A stretch of 64,000 nucleotides of DNA from Gordonia aichiensis NBRC 108223 (GCF_000332975.1 NZ_BANR01000018.1:1-64000); one strand, 5' to 3'; positions 24,284 through 33,958 are shown, counted from the first letter of the stretch. A program made the numbers and translations. The notes: a model not told the origin generated them from the letters alone.

Positions 24284-25681
24284 TCACTGTGCGAGGTGTC
24301 TGGTTGCGGTCGGTCGACCCGGGACAAGCCCGGCGGTGGTGTGGTCGCGATAGTGGCGGAGGAGTAGCAGGCTGCATGCGACGAGGAGCGACGGGACCAC
24401 CGAGAAGGCGAGCGCGATGGCGGTCAGCGCCGAATCCGGTTGCGCGACGGCGGCATCACCGCTCGACGACACGAACCCGCCGAATGCCAGGATCACCAGG
24501 AACACCCCGGGCCCCAGGGCAAGGCCGACGGTCTCGCACGCTGTCCACACGCCCGACATCGCTCCTCCCCGATCGTGGCCCGTCGAACGTCTATCGGTGT
24601 CGATGATGTCGGGGAGCATCGCCAGCGGGAACGCCTGCATCCCCGCGTATCCGATGCCGGCGACGGCCACGGACACGAGCATCCACCATCCCGGGGCCCA
24701 GACCGCGATCGACAACGATGCGGTCGCGGCGACGAACAACGCCGATGCCAGCACCAATCCGGTTACCTTTCCGAATCGGCGGCCCAGTCGGTACCACAGC
24801 GGCATCACGATCAGTGCCGGTCCGACCAGCGCGACGAACATGTATGTCAGCGCCGACGCATCGCCGAGCAGATAGGTCGCGACGTACTGTGCACCTCCGA
24901 GCATCACCGCGCTTGCGAGTGCCTGTACGACGAACAGCGCGACGAGGAGTCGGAAGTCGGGTACCTCGCTCAACGCGGTCAGCCCGTCACGCAGTCGGGC
25001 ATGGCGGGGTTGCTGCGTCGAGATGTCCGTGGCCCCGCCACGCGGCGCGGCGCCGAACCCAGCGATGACCATCCCGGCGCAGAGGACAAGTGCCGCAACG
25101 ACAGCCATCACCGCGTAGCCGAGGTGACCACCGCCCGCGGCGTCGCGGACCGCGGGTCCGCCCGCACCAACCAGAAGTATCGCGAGAGCCAGTACTGCAA
25201 TCCGGGTGGTGATGAGTCGCGTTCGTTGGTGGTAATCGCGGGTGATCTCGGCGGGCAGGGCTATGTAGGGCACCTGGAAAAAGCCGTAGGCGATAGCGGC
25301 AAGTGAGAAGAACACGAACACCCACACCGCGGCGAGAGCAGGTGACGCGCCCGATGGCACGAGGAACATCAGGATGAACAACGGAACAAGGGCCAGGGCG
25401 CCGAACAACATGAACGCCCGTCTACTCCCGGTACGTATCGCGCGGGCGTCCGAGCGGGCTCCGATGAGCGGATTGACCAGCACGTCGATGATCTTCGGGG
25501 CGACCACGACAACCGAGGCCACCGTCGCCGCGACGGACAGGGTATCGGTCAGGTAGTACGCGAGTACCAGTCCTGGGAGCGTGCCGAATCCGCCGGTACC
25601 GACACTGCCTGCCGCGTACGACAGCAGCGTTCGCCGACCGATCGTGTCGGGGTCGGGTGCTGTGTTCGATCGGTCACTCAC
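24284..25681 (-). CDS. MFS transporter of the GPH (MFS_2) type
   Basis: The 465-residue protein has about twelve membrane helices and the MFS_2 marker TDTLSVAATVASVVVVAPKI-IDVLVNPLIGARSDARAIRTG near the first cytoplasmic loop. The GPH family carries sugars, glucuronides or other small organic solutes with cations; the substrate here is unknown. The GTG at 25681 overlaps the end of the upstream hydrolase gene by eight bases, so they are coupled; longer upstream starts lie inside that gene. Position between a secreted dipeptidase-like protein and an amino acid decarboxylase suggests it imports or exports an amino-acid-derived compound. Confidence 0.85.
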   Translation of the reverse strand: MSDRSNTAPDPDTIGRRTLLSYAAGSVGTGGFGTLPGLVLAYYLTDTLSVAATVASVVVVAPKIIDVLVNPLIGARSDARAIRTGSRRAFMLFGALALVPLFILMFLVPSGASPALAAVWVFVFFSLAAIAYGFFQVPYIALPAEITRDYHQRTRLITTRIAVLALAILLVGAGGPAVRDAAGGGHLGYAVMAVVAALVLCAGMVIAGFGAAPRGGATDISTQQPRHARLRDGLTALSEVPDFRLLVALFVVQALASAVMLGGAQYVATYLLGDASALTYMFVALVGPALIVMPLWYRLGRRFGKVTGLVLASALFVAATASLSIAVWAPGWWMLVSVAVAGIGYAGMQAFPLAMLPDIIDTDRRSTGHDRGGAMSGVWTACETVGLALGPGVFLVILAFGGFVSSSGDAAVAQPDSALTAIALAFSVVPSLLVACSLLLLRHYRDHTTAGLVPGRPTATRHLAQ

Positions 25682-27632
25682 GGTAGGCCTCGATTCGTTC
25701 CCACATACGGGTATAGGCCTCGGCCGCGGCGAACAGATCTCCGACGACGCGCGGTCCGTCGACGGGTCCTGCCTGGACGCGCAGACTCTCGATCCAATCA
25801 GGGAGCAAACCGTAGTGGGCGGTGCCGTCGACATTCACGTCGAACACCCGCTGCCCGGAGACCTGCCTGCTGATCGCGGTGACCCCATCTGCGCCGCGGA
25901 ACGGATACCGCACCGGATTGCGTGCCGCCGACGGTCGAGGGTGTGCCTGCGCACCGAGTCCGCCCATGTCCGGACCGAAGCCGACGCCGAAAAAGTGGTC
26001 AGGGCTGCGTTGCGCGCGGAGAACCCGCCACGCCGACAGGAAATCGGGTGGCAGATCGCCGTGGCGTCCCTTTTCGCCAGTCCTGGCCTCGGCAGGGGTT
26101 GCGAAGAGTCCGACGATCCCGCCCGCGTCGAGAATGCGTCGGTAGTTGTGCGGGTCGGTCCAAGTGTGCGACGAGATCACTCCCGGGTAGTCACGCCCGG
26201 CGACGATGTCGAGGACCGCTTCGGCGGATTTCGCGCTGAAGTGATCGATGTCAATCGCCATGTGGCGGTCGATGAGGCCGTCGACCGCGTAGGCGCCGAG
26301 GTCGGTGAGTCCGCGCACGTCGCACCGTCGATCCCGCGGATACCCGAGGACCGGATTGTCTTTCTCGGCGGTGCGGCACTTCTCGACCTGCCAGGGGTGA
26401 CCGGTGGCGAGTTGCTCGCCGGTGTTGACCGCCGCTCCGGTGGCGCCCTGGTCAAAACGTGTCCCGCCGAGCGCGTTGTCGAACTTGTGGGTGAGGATCA
26501 CCTGGCGTACGCCCATGGACTTCAGTTCGTCGAGTCCGCGGTCGATGTCTGCGCGTGAGCACAGTGCACGCCCGGAGACTTCACGGCATCCGAACGGTTC
26601 GGAGATCTCGATGCCGAGCGTGACGGCGACCTTGCCGTCGGCGATGACGCGTCTCGCATCAGCGGCCGACGACACAATCCGGAGAAAACCCTTTCCCGGG
26701 CCGCCGTTCTGGGCGTCGATGTAGTCGACGAGTTGGTGGAGCAGCGTGTGTTGGATACGTACTGATTCCATCTCGTCGCACGGCTGATCGCCGCGCCAGT
26801 ACTTCTCGCACAGGACGCGGTTCTGCACGTAGTAGTTCTGGATCATGCGTAGACCTGATCGCCACGATCGTTCGATCCAGCGGTAGTAGGTCTGCTCGTG
26901 GGTCAGTGAGTCCCACCTCGGCCACTGCGAAAAGGTCGGCCAGCCGTCGGTTGCGTGCGGGCCGGGACGGGACAGCACCTGCTCGGACACCGCAGGAATG
27001 CCCTCGGGCTCGTGGTCGGGGCAGTCGCGGAGTGCGACGGTCACACCAAGCGGGTCGAACGGCTTGCCGCAGTGCAGCTCTCCGCCGAGAAACTGCTCGG
27101 AGAGCAGGTGCGCGTGGGAATCGACGAAACCGCGGAGGTTGCCGTGCGGATCGGTGCCGCGCATGACAGGCCCGGTCACGTCGATCTCGGGTTCGGGGAA
27201 CGCCCGGCATCCTGTCGCGGGAGTGAGGCGGACGTTGTGCGCGCCGCCGCTGTCCGAGACCGCGGGTGTCAACGTGAAGTCACGCCCGCCACCGGTGACA
27301 TTCCACTGCGCGCGTGGGCTGACAGCAGATACGAGTGTCGGTTTCGCTGCGGCTGCGGTGAGCAGACGACCGTCCCGTCCGTAGAAAAGGAAGTTGCCGA
27401 GTCCCGCGGCCTTGGCCGTGAACGGGGCCGATACCGCGCCTACCTCCTTGCCATTCGGGTCGACGAGCCGAACGCACCTGTTTGCCAGTGCGTAGACGTC
27501 GGTGGTGACTGCTGCTGAGCGGGCCGGGAGAAGGGCGGTCACTGCGCCGACTGCGAGGCAGCAGGTGAGGGCGATCGCCGTCGGTAGGAGGTGCAGCCGG
27601 TGGCGCAAACGGGGCGTCGCACATCTGGTCAT
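25674..27632 (-). CDS. Secreted dipeptidase-like metal-dependent hydrolase (amidohydrolase/M19-like)
   Basis: The ATG at 27632 starts a signal peptide (LLPTAIALTCCLAVGAVTAL, cleavage near PARSAA), and the product of 652 residues is probably exported. After a beta-rich N-terminal region (residues 45-165) comes a TIM-barrel hydrolase: FVDSHAHLLSEQFLG (first metal His pair), VTLGIEISEPFG, VRQVILTHKFDNALGG, DRHMAIDIDHFSAKSAEAV, SSHTWTDPHNYRRIL and FFGVGFGPDMGGLG. The set of His/Asp ligands resembles renal-dipeptidase and amidohydrolase families. Two cysteine-rich stretches suggest disulfides. It heads the operon with the transporter and the decarboxylase. A longer frame from 27707 is possible but adds nothing family-like. 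Confidence 0.8.
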   Translation of the reverse strand: MTRCATPRLRHRLHLLPTAIALTCCLAVGAVTALLPARSAAVTTDVYALANRCVRLVDPNGKEVGAVSAPFTAKAAGLGNFLFYGRDGRLLTAAAAKPTLVSAVSPRAQWNVTGGGRDFTLTPAVSDSGGAHNVRLTPATGCRAFPEPEIDVTGPVMRGTDPHGNLRGFVDSHAHLLSEQFLGGELHCGKPFDPLGVTVALRDCPDHEPEGIPAVSEQVLSRPGPHATDGWPTFSQWPRWDSLTHEQTYYRWIERSWRSGLRMIQNYYVQNRVLCEKYWRGDQPCDEMESVRIQHTLLHQLVDYIDAQNGGPGKGFLRIVSSAADARRVIADGKVAVTLGIEISEPFGCREVSGRALCSRADIDRGLDELKSMGVRQVILTHKFDNALGGTRFDQGATGAAVNTGEQLATGHPWQVEKCRTAEKDNPVLGYPRDRRCDVRGLTDLGAYAVDGLIDRHMAIDIDHFSAKSAEAVLDIVAGRDYPGVISSHTWTDPHNYRRILDAGGIVGLFATPAEARTGEKGRHGDLPPDFLSAWRVLRAQRSPDHFFGVGFGPDMGGLGAQAHPRPSAARNPVRYPFRGADGVTAISRQVSGQRVFDVNVDGTAHYGLLPDWIESLRVQAGPVDGPRVVGDLFAAAEAYTRMWERIEAYRE

Positions 27633-27810
27633 TCCCGGCACCGTAACGGAGGGGAATTGTCCGCGCAGACTTTTCGCTACCGGTGAGCGAAAGTCGGCAA
27701 TGGTCACGTCGTCGTGGCCAGACCTCGTTTCAGCGGCTACGTCCGAGGCCGCGCAGAGCGGACGGGCGGGGTATCACTGACACGAGATCAGAATCACGAT
27801 GGGAGGCACG

Positions 27811-28830
27811 ATGCCGCGCGAGGGTGAACCACTACGGAAGATGGGCTTTCTCACCATCGGTCGGTTCGACGAGGCCGATCCGAGGTCAGGCCATCTGGAG
27901 ACATTGCGCACGATCGAGACGGCAGAGGAGCTAGGATTCGACAGCGTCTGGTTGCGGGATCGGCACCTGCAGTTCGGGATCTCGTCGCCGGTGGCGATGC
28001 TCGCAGCCGCGTCGATGCGGACGAGCCGGATCGAGCTCGGCACGGCGGTGATCCCGCTCGGTCTCGAGAACCCTTTTCGTCTCGCCGAAGACCTCGCCAC
28101 CGTCGATCTGCTGTCTGGCGGACGCGTCAATCCGGGTGTGTCGGTAGGGACTCCGATGCGTTACGACGATTTCAAGACCTCTCTCTACCCGGATACCCAC
28201 GAGCTCGAGGACTTCTCGAAGAACCGCGTGCTGCGACTGTTGTCCCATCTGCGCGGCGAGCCGGTCAGTTCGTTCGAGGGCACTGTCGGTATCGAGACGT
28301 TCTCACGCAAGGTCCAGCCTCAGTCGCAAGGACTGGCCGACCGCGTCTGGTACGGCGGCGGTCTCGAATCGGCGATATGGGCTGCGCGCAATGGCCTCAA
28401 CTACCTCACCTCCTCGGTCGTCACCACCGAGGGCACGACGTCGCGCGATTTCGCGACGATCCAGGCCGAACACATCGACGCGTATCGCGCGAACCTCGCC
28501 GACCCGGCATCGGCGCGGGTGTCGCAGGGTCTCGTTGTCGTTCCGACGGACTCGGCCACGCCTGAGCAGGTACGCAAATACGAGGCGTACGCGGCGTCGC
28601 GGTTCGAGCGCACGCTCACTCCGCAGGGTCCGCGCGGGATGATGTTCTCGCCGGACTACGTCGGCAGCTCGGCACAACTCGCCGAAAAGCTGTTTTCCCA
28701 CGCCGGATTTCAGCGAGCGAGCGAGGTCGCGTTCGCGTTGCCGTTCAGTTTCGACGCCGAGGACTACGAGCAGATCATCACCGACATGGCACAGCACCTC
28801 GGCCCTGCGCTCGGGTGGTCACCGCGCTGA
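27811..28830 (+). CDS. Luciferase-like (LLM class) oxidoreductase
   Basis: The 339-residue TIM-barrel flavin protein has GFDSVWLRDRHLQFGISSPV, IELGTAVIPLGLENPFRLAE and LATVDLLSGGRVNPGVSVGT, the core of bacterial luciferase-like monooxygenases that use FMN or F420. GGAGG lies just before the ATG at 27811, which is why it is chosen over the one at 27799. The stop codon falls inside the first unit of a 23-bp tandem repeat that fills the gap to the convergent membrane hydrolase. Substrate unknown. Confidence 0.87.
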   Translation: MPREGEPLRKMGFLTIGRFDEADPRSGHLETLRTIETAEELGFDSVWLRDRHLQFGISSPVAMLAAASMRTSRIELGTAVIPLGLENPFRLAEDLATVDLLSGGRVNPGVSVGTPMRYDDFKTSLYPDTHELEDFSKNRVLRLLSHLRGEPVSSFEGTVGIETFSRKVQPQSQGLADRVWYGGGLESAIWAARNGLNYLTSSVVTTEGTTSRDFATIQAEHIDAYRANLADPASARVSQGLVVVPTDSATPEQVRKYEAYAASRFERTLTPQGPRGMMFSPDYVGSSAQLAEKLFSHAGFQRASEVAFALPFSFDAEDYEQIITDMAQHLGPALGWSPR

Positions 28831-28930
28831 GCGCGGGATGGTTGCCGCGCTGAGCGCGGGATGGTTGCCGCGCTGAGCGCGAGATGGTTGCCGCGCTGAG
28901 CGCGAGATGGTTACCGCGCTGAGTGCACGG
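28822..28930. repeat. 23-bp tandem repeat (about 4.7 units) between two convergent genes
   Basis: Four full 23-bp units start at 28822, 28845, 28868 and 28891, and a partial fifth starts at 28914. The units differ only at one G/A position and at the last base. Each contains the near-palindrome CCGCGCTGAGCGCGG (seven-base arms around one base). The first unit includes the stop codon of the plus-strand oxidoreductase (28828-28830), and the last carries the stop of the minus-strand gene (28911-28913). The hairpin-forming units could act together as a two-way transcription barrier. There are no spacers, so it is not a CRISPR. Confidence 0.9.
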
Positions 28931-30824
28931 CGTCGACGTTGCCCACCGAACCTAGGAACCCGACGATCTCGTCCGTCAGTGCCAGGCACGCCAGGCCGTG
29001 CTCGCGGGGCCGGCCGCCGAGGTCGATGCCGCCGACCACCTGAACTGTGGACGGATAGAGCCCCGGCCGGAGCAGGTGGCCTGCGCCGTCGTAGCGGATG
29101 TGTGTGTCCGATGCCGTCTGTCGGCGGGCGAGGAGGGCGTCGGCCATCTGCTCCGACGGCCAGAGGTGGTCGTCAGACCCGCTGACACACAGGATCGGGC
29201 AGGGGATGTTCTCCGAAGAGATGATCGCTCCGGTTGCGGTCTTGCTGCGTCCCAGCGCGTCGAGACCGGCACTGTAGGCGGGGGCCAGTCTCAGCAGCGT
29301 GGGCTCGTGTCGTGCGATGTCGCGGGAGAGATGCCATGCATTGCTGACCAATTGAGGCATGAGGGTTCCGCTGGGTAGCGGTGCGTACCGGCATGGCTGC
29401 CCGCGGTGGGTCCACGACGAGGTGTCGGGTATCTCGCCGCCGGCGCCGATGGCCTGCCAGGTCACCGAGCTTGGACTGACCAGGATCAATGCGCTGACCG
29501 GAAGGTCGGGCTCGCGCGCGAGAGTGGCCGCCACACCCTCGGAGCCGCGTGAAATGGCAAGTGCGACAACCTTGTTCGATTCAACCTCCGTTCGTGCCGC
29601 CAGCCACGAGATCGCGGTGGCGAAACGCTCGAGCGGGATGTTCGCGACGGGGACTGCTTCGGGGTCGGCGTCGAGCCAGTTGTACGCGAGGGCGACCAAG
29701 CCGCGCGACGCCAGCGCCGAGATGGCGGCACGCTGTGAGTCGTAGCCGCCTTCGGATCCACCGAAACAGACGACTGCCTGACGAGCGCGCCCGCCTACCG
29801 GTAGCGCGAGGAGGCCGGGACGTCCGTCGACGTCGACCTCGGTCACGTGCACGCCGGGGGCCGTCGCCGAGCGTAGCCGGGTGACCGCCGTCCGGTGCTG
29901 CTCGCCGTTCACTTCGATGCGCACCTGCCATGGTTCTGCCGGTGGTACGAACAGGTCGGCGCGATCGGGCTCACCCGTGAATGCCATGCCGCAGAGGATG
30001 TCGTCGACGGATTGTCCGGTGCCTGCCAGCCTGCCCTGCCAACGCCAGAGTCGTCCGTAGAGATCCTGACCGGAGACGGTGACGCCGAGCGTGGCGATAC
30101 CGGGTGCGTCGACGCCGATGGAGAAGGGTTCGTCGTGGCGACTGGTCGACGGTGCGTGGACGACGACACGTGGATCCAGCTCGTCTGGGGGTGCTGTGGG
30201 CTGGGCGACCGGCTCGCCGGGGCGAGCGGAAGCCTGGCGCTTGTCGATTGCATCGGTGTGGGAGGAGAACCATGCCGGAAACACCCCGGAGACGGTCCCG
30301 GCGACGCCCATGATCGTGAACGGGATCACCCAGTAGCAGATGATCGACAACGTCGATGCGCCATCGTGGATGGTCGCGTCACCCTGCACGAGAGGTGGGA
30401 TCAGTGACACCACGGTCATGATCGCGAACACGGCTAACCACATCCAGGTCATGGCGGCGGTGATCACGCGGAACCCGTCGCTGCGTGCGACGTCGTCGGT
30501 GACCGTCGCGCGTGCATATTCGCGGACGAAAGGCCGTCGGATCAGCATGCCGACGAGAACGATGAGGAAGATCGCAGCGTTTCCGAGCGGCTGCAGCCAG
30601 CGCTCCAGAAAGGAGTCGCTGACGGTGAAGGCCAGTATGGCGAAGACCGCGAACGCCACCACCGCCCCGATCTCCAGGGTGTGCCAGGGCTGTCGGCGGA
30701 GCCGCTGAACGACGACGGCCAGGACTGCCAGACACAGTGCGACGATCACCGCGACACGAAACGATGAGTTGCCGACCAGAATCCAGTAGATGATCCAGGG
30801 GGAGAAGCCGATCAGGAATCCCAT
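28911..30824 (-). CDS. Polytopic membrane protein fused to a BAAT/acyl-CoA thioesterase-like alpha/beta hydrolase
   Basis: The first 200 residues hold about five membrane helices (starting GFSPWIIYWILVGNSSF). The remaining part has a thioester-hydrolase N-terminal beta domain (about 225-350) and an alpha/beta hydrolase of the bile acid-CoA:amino acid N-acyltransferase type. The nucleophile is Ser in VALAISRGSEGVAATLA, the acid Asp in VSGSDDHLWPSEQM and the base His in RYDGAGHLLRPGLY. Some relatives use Cys at the nucleophile; Ser favours hydrolysis over acyl transfer. It may act on lipid or acyl-CoA substrates at the inner face of the membrane. ATG 30824 is chosen because the first helix follows directly; 637 residues. 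Confidence 0.82.
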   Translation of the reverse strand: MGFLIGFSPWIIYWILVGNSSFRVAVIVALCLAVLAVVVQRLRRQPWHTLEIGAVVAFAVFAILAFTVSDSFLERWLQPLGNAAIFLIVLVGMLIRRPFVREYARATVTDDVARSDGFRVITAAMTWMWLAVFAIMTVVSLIPPLVQGDATIHDGASTLSIICYWVIPFTIMGVAGTVSGVFPAWFSSHTDAIDKRQASARPGEPVAQPTAPPDELDPRVVVHAPSTSRHDEPFSIGVDAPGIATLGVTVSGQDLYGRLWRWQGRLAGTGQSVDDILCGMAFTGEPDRADLFVPPAEPWQVRIEVNGEQHRTAVTRLRSATAPGVHVTEVDVDGRPGLLALPVGGRARQAVVCFGGSEGGYDSQRAAISALASRGLVALAYNWLDADPEAVPVANIPLERFATAISWLAARTEVESNKVVALAISRGSEGVAATLAREPDLPVSALILVSPSSVTWQAIGAGGEIPDTSSWTHRGQPCRYAPLPSGTLMPQLVSNAWHLSRDIARHEPTLLRLAPAYSAGLDALGRSKTATGAIISSENIPCPILCVSGSDDHLWPSEQMADALLARRQTASDTHIRYDGAGHLLRPGLYPSTVQVVGGIDLGGRPREHGLACLALTDEIVGFLGSVGNVDAVHSAR

Positions 30825-31005
30825 GGCGCTCGATTCTCGGTAACGGTCTCGACGGTGGTGTCCCCGGCTCGAGATCTTCCACCACGGAATCTTACGGCGG
30901 CCGCAGTGACGCGGGACCAAAATCGATGCGCACGCACGACGGGATCGCCGACACACTCATCCACCGCACGGATCATTGTCAGCGAGCTTCGGTAGGGTGC
31001 TCCGG

Positions 31006-33483
31006 GTGACTTCGAGTGCATCCGAAAAGGTTTCCGGGATCAAGTCGGTCAACACACGCCTCGCCGAGGAACTCCAGGTCGGCGAGCATCAGGTCGCCGC
31101 GGCGGTCAGGCTCCTCGACGAGGGCTCTACGGTCCCGTTCATCGCGCGCTACCGCAAGGAGGCGACCGGATCGCTCGACGATGCGCAACTGCGTCTGCTC
31201 GACGAGAGGCTGCGTTACCTGCGTGAACTCGACGAACGACGCGCCGCGGTGCTCGCGTCGATCGAGGAACAGGGCAAACTGACCGACGAACTGCGCAACG
31301 CACTGTTGACCGCCGAGACCAAGTCGCGCGTAGAGGACATCTACCTTCCGTACAAGCCCAAGCGGCGGACCAAGGCTCAGATCGCCCGCGAGGCCGGGCT
31401 CGAACCGCTCGCCGAGCGGCTGCTCGCCGATCCGTCGCTCGATCCCGTTGCCGTCGGTGCCGAATACGTCTCAGACGCCGTGACCGACGCCGCTGCCGCG
31501 CTCGAGGGTGCCCGCCATATCCTCATCGAGCGCGCGAGTGAAGATGCGCAGCTCGTCGGCGAGGTGCGTGAGACCTTTTGGCGTCAGGGAGCGTGCACCA
31601 GTGCTCCGCGCTCGGAAGAGATCGCGAAAAGTGCAGCGGGACAGAAGTTCCGCGACTACTTCGAGTTTTCCGAGCCATTGGAGGATATGCCGTCGCACCG
31701 CGTTCTCGCAGTGCTGCGCGGCGAGAAGGAGGGCGTGCTCGCCGTCGATTTCACCGGAGGCGACGACGAGGGGTACCAGGCGATGGTTGCGGCGAGTCTC
31801 GGCGTCGACCTCTCCGGTTCCGAACCTGCCTCGACGTGGTTGGCCACGACGGTGCGGTGGGCGTGGCGCACGAAACTGATGATCAGCACCGCGGTCGACG
31901 CGCGGGTGCGTTTGCGTCAACGCGCCGAGGACGACGCCGTCGCGGTGTTCGCGAAGAACCTCAAGGACCTTCTCCTCGCGGCGCCCGCGGGTAACCGGAC
32001 CACCCTCGGCCTCGATCCGGGGTTCCGGACCGGCGTGAAGGTGGCTGTGGTCGACGGCACGGGCAAGGTACTCGACACCTGCGCGATCTACCCGCACCAG
32101 CCGCAGAAGCAGTGGGACGCGGCGAAGGGCACCCTGGCCGCGCTCGTCGCGAGGCACGGCGTCGAGTTGATCGCGATAGGCAACGGAACGGCATCGCGGG
32201 AGACGGATTCGCTTGCTGCCGAACTGCTCTCGGACATCAAGGCGTCCGGCGCGCAGCCGCCGGTCAAGGCGACGGTGAGCGAGGCCGGGGCATCGGTGTA
32301 TTCCGCGTCGGAGTACGCGTCAGGTGAACTACCCGATCTCGACGTCTCGTTGCGTGGTGCGGTGTCGATCGCTCGTCGGCTGCAGGATCCGCTCGCCGAA
32401 CTGGTGAAGATCGACCCCAAGTCGATCGGCGTCGGCCAGTATCAGCACGACGTCACACCCGGAACGCTCGCGCGGAGCCTCGACGCGGTGGTCGAGGACG
32501 CGGTGAATGCCGTCGGCGTCGACCTGAACACGGCGTCGGTACCTCTGTTGGCAAGGGTGTCGGGCGTGACGCCCGCGCTCGCCGAGGCGATCGTCGGACA
32601 TCGGGATGCCGCTGGTCGATTCCGCAGCCGCAGTGCACTACTCGAGGTTCCTCGACTGGGGCCCAAGGCATTCGAACAGTGTGCCGGCTTCCTGCGGATC
32701 ACCGACGGCGACGACCCGCTCGACGCCTCCGGAGTGCATCCGGAGGCGTATCCGGTGGTCCGTCGCATTCTCGACCGCACGGGACTCCGACTCGCCGAGC
32801 TGATCGGCGACGAGCGGTCGTTGAAGTCGCTCAAGCCCGCTGAGCTCGCCGACGAGAGGTTCGGCGTGCCGACCGTGACCGATATTCTCGGCGAACTCGA
32901 GAAGCCGGGACGCGACCCGCGCCCAGCGTTCACCACCGCGACGTTCGCCGCCGGAGTCGAGAAGGTCGCCGACCTCAGACCCGGAATGGTGCTGGAGGGT
33001 GTGGTCACCAACGTCGCGGCCTTCGGCGCGTTCGTCGACGTCGGGGTGCATCAGGACGGTCTGGTCCACGTCTCAGCCATGGCGAACCGCTTCGTGTCCG
33101 ACCCCCACGAGGTGGTCAAATCAGGGCAGGTGGTGAAGGTCAAGGTCGTTGAGGTCGACGTCGACCGTCAGCGCATCGGCTTGAGTCTGCGGCTCGATGA
33201 TGAGGTTCGGACCCCCGGCGCCGACCGCGGTGCGCGGCGCGCCGACACGCGCAACGGCCAGGAATCTGGTGGGGCGGCGCGCGGGCGAAACAACGCGCAG
33301 GCTGACCGGGGACGGTCGGGCGGCGGCAACAAGGGTAGTGCCCAGAAACGCACCGGTCAGAAGGGGAGCGACCACAAGAGTGGCGGGCAGGGACGCGGAG
33401 GTCAGGGCAGGGGTCGTCGTGAGTCCCAGCCGCTCAACGGATCGATGGCTCAGGCTCTCCGCGACGCCGGCTTCGGGAAGTGA
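31006..33483 (+). CDS. tex: RNA-binding transcriptional accessory protein Tex
   Basis: The 825-residue protein shows the whole Tex layout: helical N-terminus (LAEELQVGEHQVAAAVRLLD, FIARYRKEATGSLDDAQLRL), YqgF-like RNase H domain (LGLDPGFRTGVKVAVVDGTG), helix-hairpin-helix pair (LLARVSGVTPALAEAIVGHR) and a C-terminal S1 RNA-binding domain (GMVLEGVVTNVAAFGAFVDV). Tex binds RNA and the transcription machinery and affects gene expression broadly. The last 90 residues are a Gly/Arg/Gln-rich tail, more extended than in most bacteria and probably disordered RNA-binding sequence. GTG 31006 was chosen because the conserved N-terminus begins soon after. Confidence 0.93.
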   Translation: MTSSASEKVSGIKSVNTRLAEELQVGEHQVAAAVRLLDEGSTVPFIARYRKEATGSLDDAQLRLLDERLRYLRELDERRAAVLASIEEQGKLTDELRNALLTAETKSRVEDIYLPYKPKRRTKAQIAREAGLEPLAERLLADPSLDPVAVGAEYVSDAVTDAAAALEGARHILIERASEDAQLVGEVRETFWRQGACTSAPRSEEIAKSAAGQKFRDYFEFSEPLEDMPSHRVLAVLRGEKEGVLAVDFTGGDDEGYQAMVAASLGVDLSGSEPASTWLATTVRWAWRTKLMISTAVDARVRLRQRAEDDAVAVFAKNLKDLLLAAPAGNRTTLGLDPGFRTGVKVAVVDGTGKVLDTCAIYPHQPQKQWDAAKGTLAALVARHGVELIAIGNGTASRETDSLAAELLSDIKASGAQPPVKATVSEAGASVYSASEYASGELPDLDVSLRGAVSIARRLQDPLAELVKIDPKSIGVGQYQHDVTPGTLARSLDAVVEDAVNAVGVDLNTASVPLLARVSGVTPALAEAIVGHRDAAGRFRSRSALLEVPRLGPKAFEQCAGFLRITDGDDPLDASGVHPEAYPVVRRILDRTGLRLAELIGDERSLKSLKPAELADERFGVPTVTDILGELEKPGRDPRPAFTTATFAAGVEKVADLRPGMVLEGVVTNVAAFGAFVDVGVHQDGLVHVSAMANRFVSDPHEVVKSGQVVKVKVVEVDVDRQRIGLSLRLDDEVRTPGADRGARRADTRNGQESGGAARGRNNAQADRGRSGGGNKGSAQKRTGQKGSDHKSGGQGRGGQGRGRRESQPLNGSMAQALRDAGFGK

Positions 33484-33532
33484 CAGCGTCCGAGGCGCGC
33501 ATCATGCGGTCACAGGGGCGGGGTGGCGGCCG

Positions 33533-33958
33533 ATGACGTCGAGCAGTACGCCCATGCCGGTGATCACGGTGGCCGCGGTGGTCATCGTTGATCATGGCGG
33601 GAGCCTGTTGACCGTCCGTAAGAGCGGGGCCGTCCGCTTCATGCTGCCCGGCGGAAAACCCGAGTCGGGGGAGAGCCGTCGTGAGACGGCGCTGCGTGAA
33701 TCGCGCGAAGAATTGTCTGTCGACCTAGTCGACGCCGACCTCGTCGAGCTCGGTGTCTTCCGTGCCGATGCGGCCAACGAAGCCGGGCACCTCGTCGAGG
33801 CCACCGTGTTCGAACATCCCCATGTGCTCGTCGACGCACCAGCAGCCGAGATCGCGGAACTGAGGTGGATCGACATCGACGCGCCCGCAGTTCCGCTGGC
33901 GCCCCTGCTCGCCGATCACGTGCTTCCGCTGTTACGCGATCGGCGTCGGCTCAGCTGA
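33533..33958 (+). CDS. NUDIX hydrolase
   Basis: The 141-residue protein contains a complete Nudix box, G-x5-E-x7-R-E-x2-E-E, in KPESGESRRETALRESREEL, following the strand VRKSGAVRFMLPGG. It should hydrolyse a nucleoside diphosphate linked to another group, using Mg2+. The motif SGAVRFMLPGGKPE is common in small house-cleaning members. ATG 33533 starts shortly before the fold (PVITVAAVVIVDHGG); longer frames run into the Tex gene. It overlaps the convergent SGNH hydrolase by eight bases. Confidence 0.88.
   Translation: MTSSSTPMPVITVAAVVIVDHGGSLLTVRKSGAVRFMLPGGKPESGESRRETALRESREELSVDLVDADLVELGVFRADAANEAGHLVEATVFEHPHVLVDAPAAEIAELRWIDIDAPAVPLAPLLADHVLPLLRDRRRLS

Noticed and set aside
28822..28930. 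Possible CRISPR array.
   Set aside because: Units are contiguous, with no spacers and no cas genes nearby.
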